Shown here one piece after another: positions 63,651-64,000 of a DNA stretch of 64,000 nucleotides. The translations under genes and the position numbers were made by a program. Source of the stretch: Echiichthys vipera (taxonomy: Eukaryota > Chordata > Actinopteri > Perciformes > Trachinidae). The notes beneath the pieces are model-generated. The model searched no databases and was not told the DNA's origin. It was given only the letters and a program-made list of their open reading frames with translations. Within the stretch, counting starts at the first letter, position 1, and each line of letters begins with the position of its first letter. The stretch lies in assembly GCA_963691815.1 (NCBI GenBank), contig OY829654.1, positions 4,588,240-4,652,239 of the forward strand, in the 5' to 3' direction.

Positions 63651-64000
63651 CAATCTAGATTAACTGTAAACAGCTTATACAGTGACAAACTGTATCTAAA
63701 CTATATCCACAGTATATGAATTCAGCAACTAGGCAGAATTTTGTATTTCTTACAGCTCTAATCTTCAAGTATACATGTCAAATGATAGGACACACAGTGT
63801 TGCCAAGTATAATTACGTCTGTATTTGATAATTCCGCATCTAAATATTTAAATCATATGGCATCGTTCAGTGTTAATGCAGGAGGAAGCTATGACTAAAG
63901 TGGTGGTTGACTTAATCTTGATTTAGTTTAATCTGCTCGTGTTTAAATATTCTTATTAAAATATTGCACAGCTCTGGAGCGTTTTGACATGCGTCATGTA
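63651..64000. other. Intron at the window edge; nothing recognised
   Basis: AT-rich. No TM2 exon of the receptor is seen before the end. Confidence 0.45.

Overview
The window looks like a teleost fish nuclear chromosome. It is AT-rich and intron- and repeat-dominated, with long (CA)n/(GT)n arrays and dense fossils of transposon families typical of ray-finned fish: L2/Rex1-type and L1-type LINEs, a Penelope-like element, Harbinger, pogo, Tc1 and hAT derivatives, solo LTRs and tRNA-derived SINEs. No bacterial-type operons, CRISPR arrays or rRNA genes were seen. I did not find a convincing new multi-gene biological system. The most unusual material is transposon structure.

One host gene is supported. 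The exon at 50801-51047 (+) carries a start codon with an in-frame upstream stop, an N-terminus with three N-glycosylation sequons, the first transmembrane helix of an opioid-family GPCR, and a strong splice donor at the position where opioid receptor genes are split after TM1. It best fits the nociceptin receptor gene oprl1. A CpG-rich block with a good splice donor at 44009 is a plausible non-coding first exon and promoter, about 6.8 kb upstream. No later coding exon was seen, so the intron after TM1 should run past the right edge (at least 12.9 kb). About 43 kb upstream of the candidate promoter holds no host gene I can recognise.

Layout: 0-7 kb, two LTRs of one family in opposite orientation, a LINE endonuclease scrap and a weak hAT-like element. 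8.9-10 kb, a terminal-inverted-repeat element. 11.65-12.34 kb, a 57/58-bp minisatellite with higher-order structure. 13.76-17.25 kb, two related inverted-repeat elements, the second interrupted by a solo LTR with a 5-bp target duplication. 19-21.7 kb, LINE 3' pieces. 23.2-26 kb, a 5'-truncated L1-like element. 26.6-28.7 kb, a fish repeat split by a Penelope-like element with a 12-bp target duplication. 30-38 kb, a patchwork of dispersed repeats, a Tc1-like relic, two inverted copies of one element and a SINE. 39.75 kb, a long CA array. 42.3-44 kb, a solo LTR, a hAT derivative, microsatellites and the candidate promoter. 44-50.8 kb, putative first intron with a SINE and two members of a TTAA-flanked foldback family, one holding a nested Harbinger-type element with TTA duplications. 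51-64 kb, oprl1 intron with a 176-bp GT array, a Harbinger derivative, a pogo derivative, a Penelope 3' end, a SINE, more foldback sequence and a degenerate LINE at the right end.
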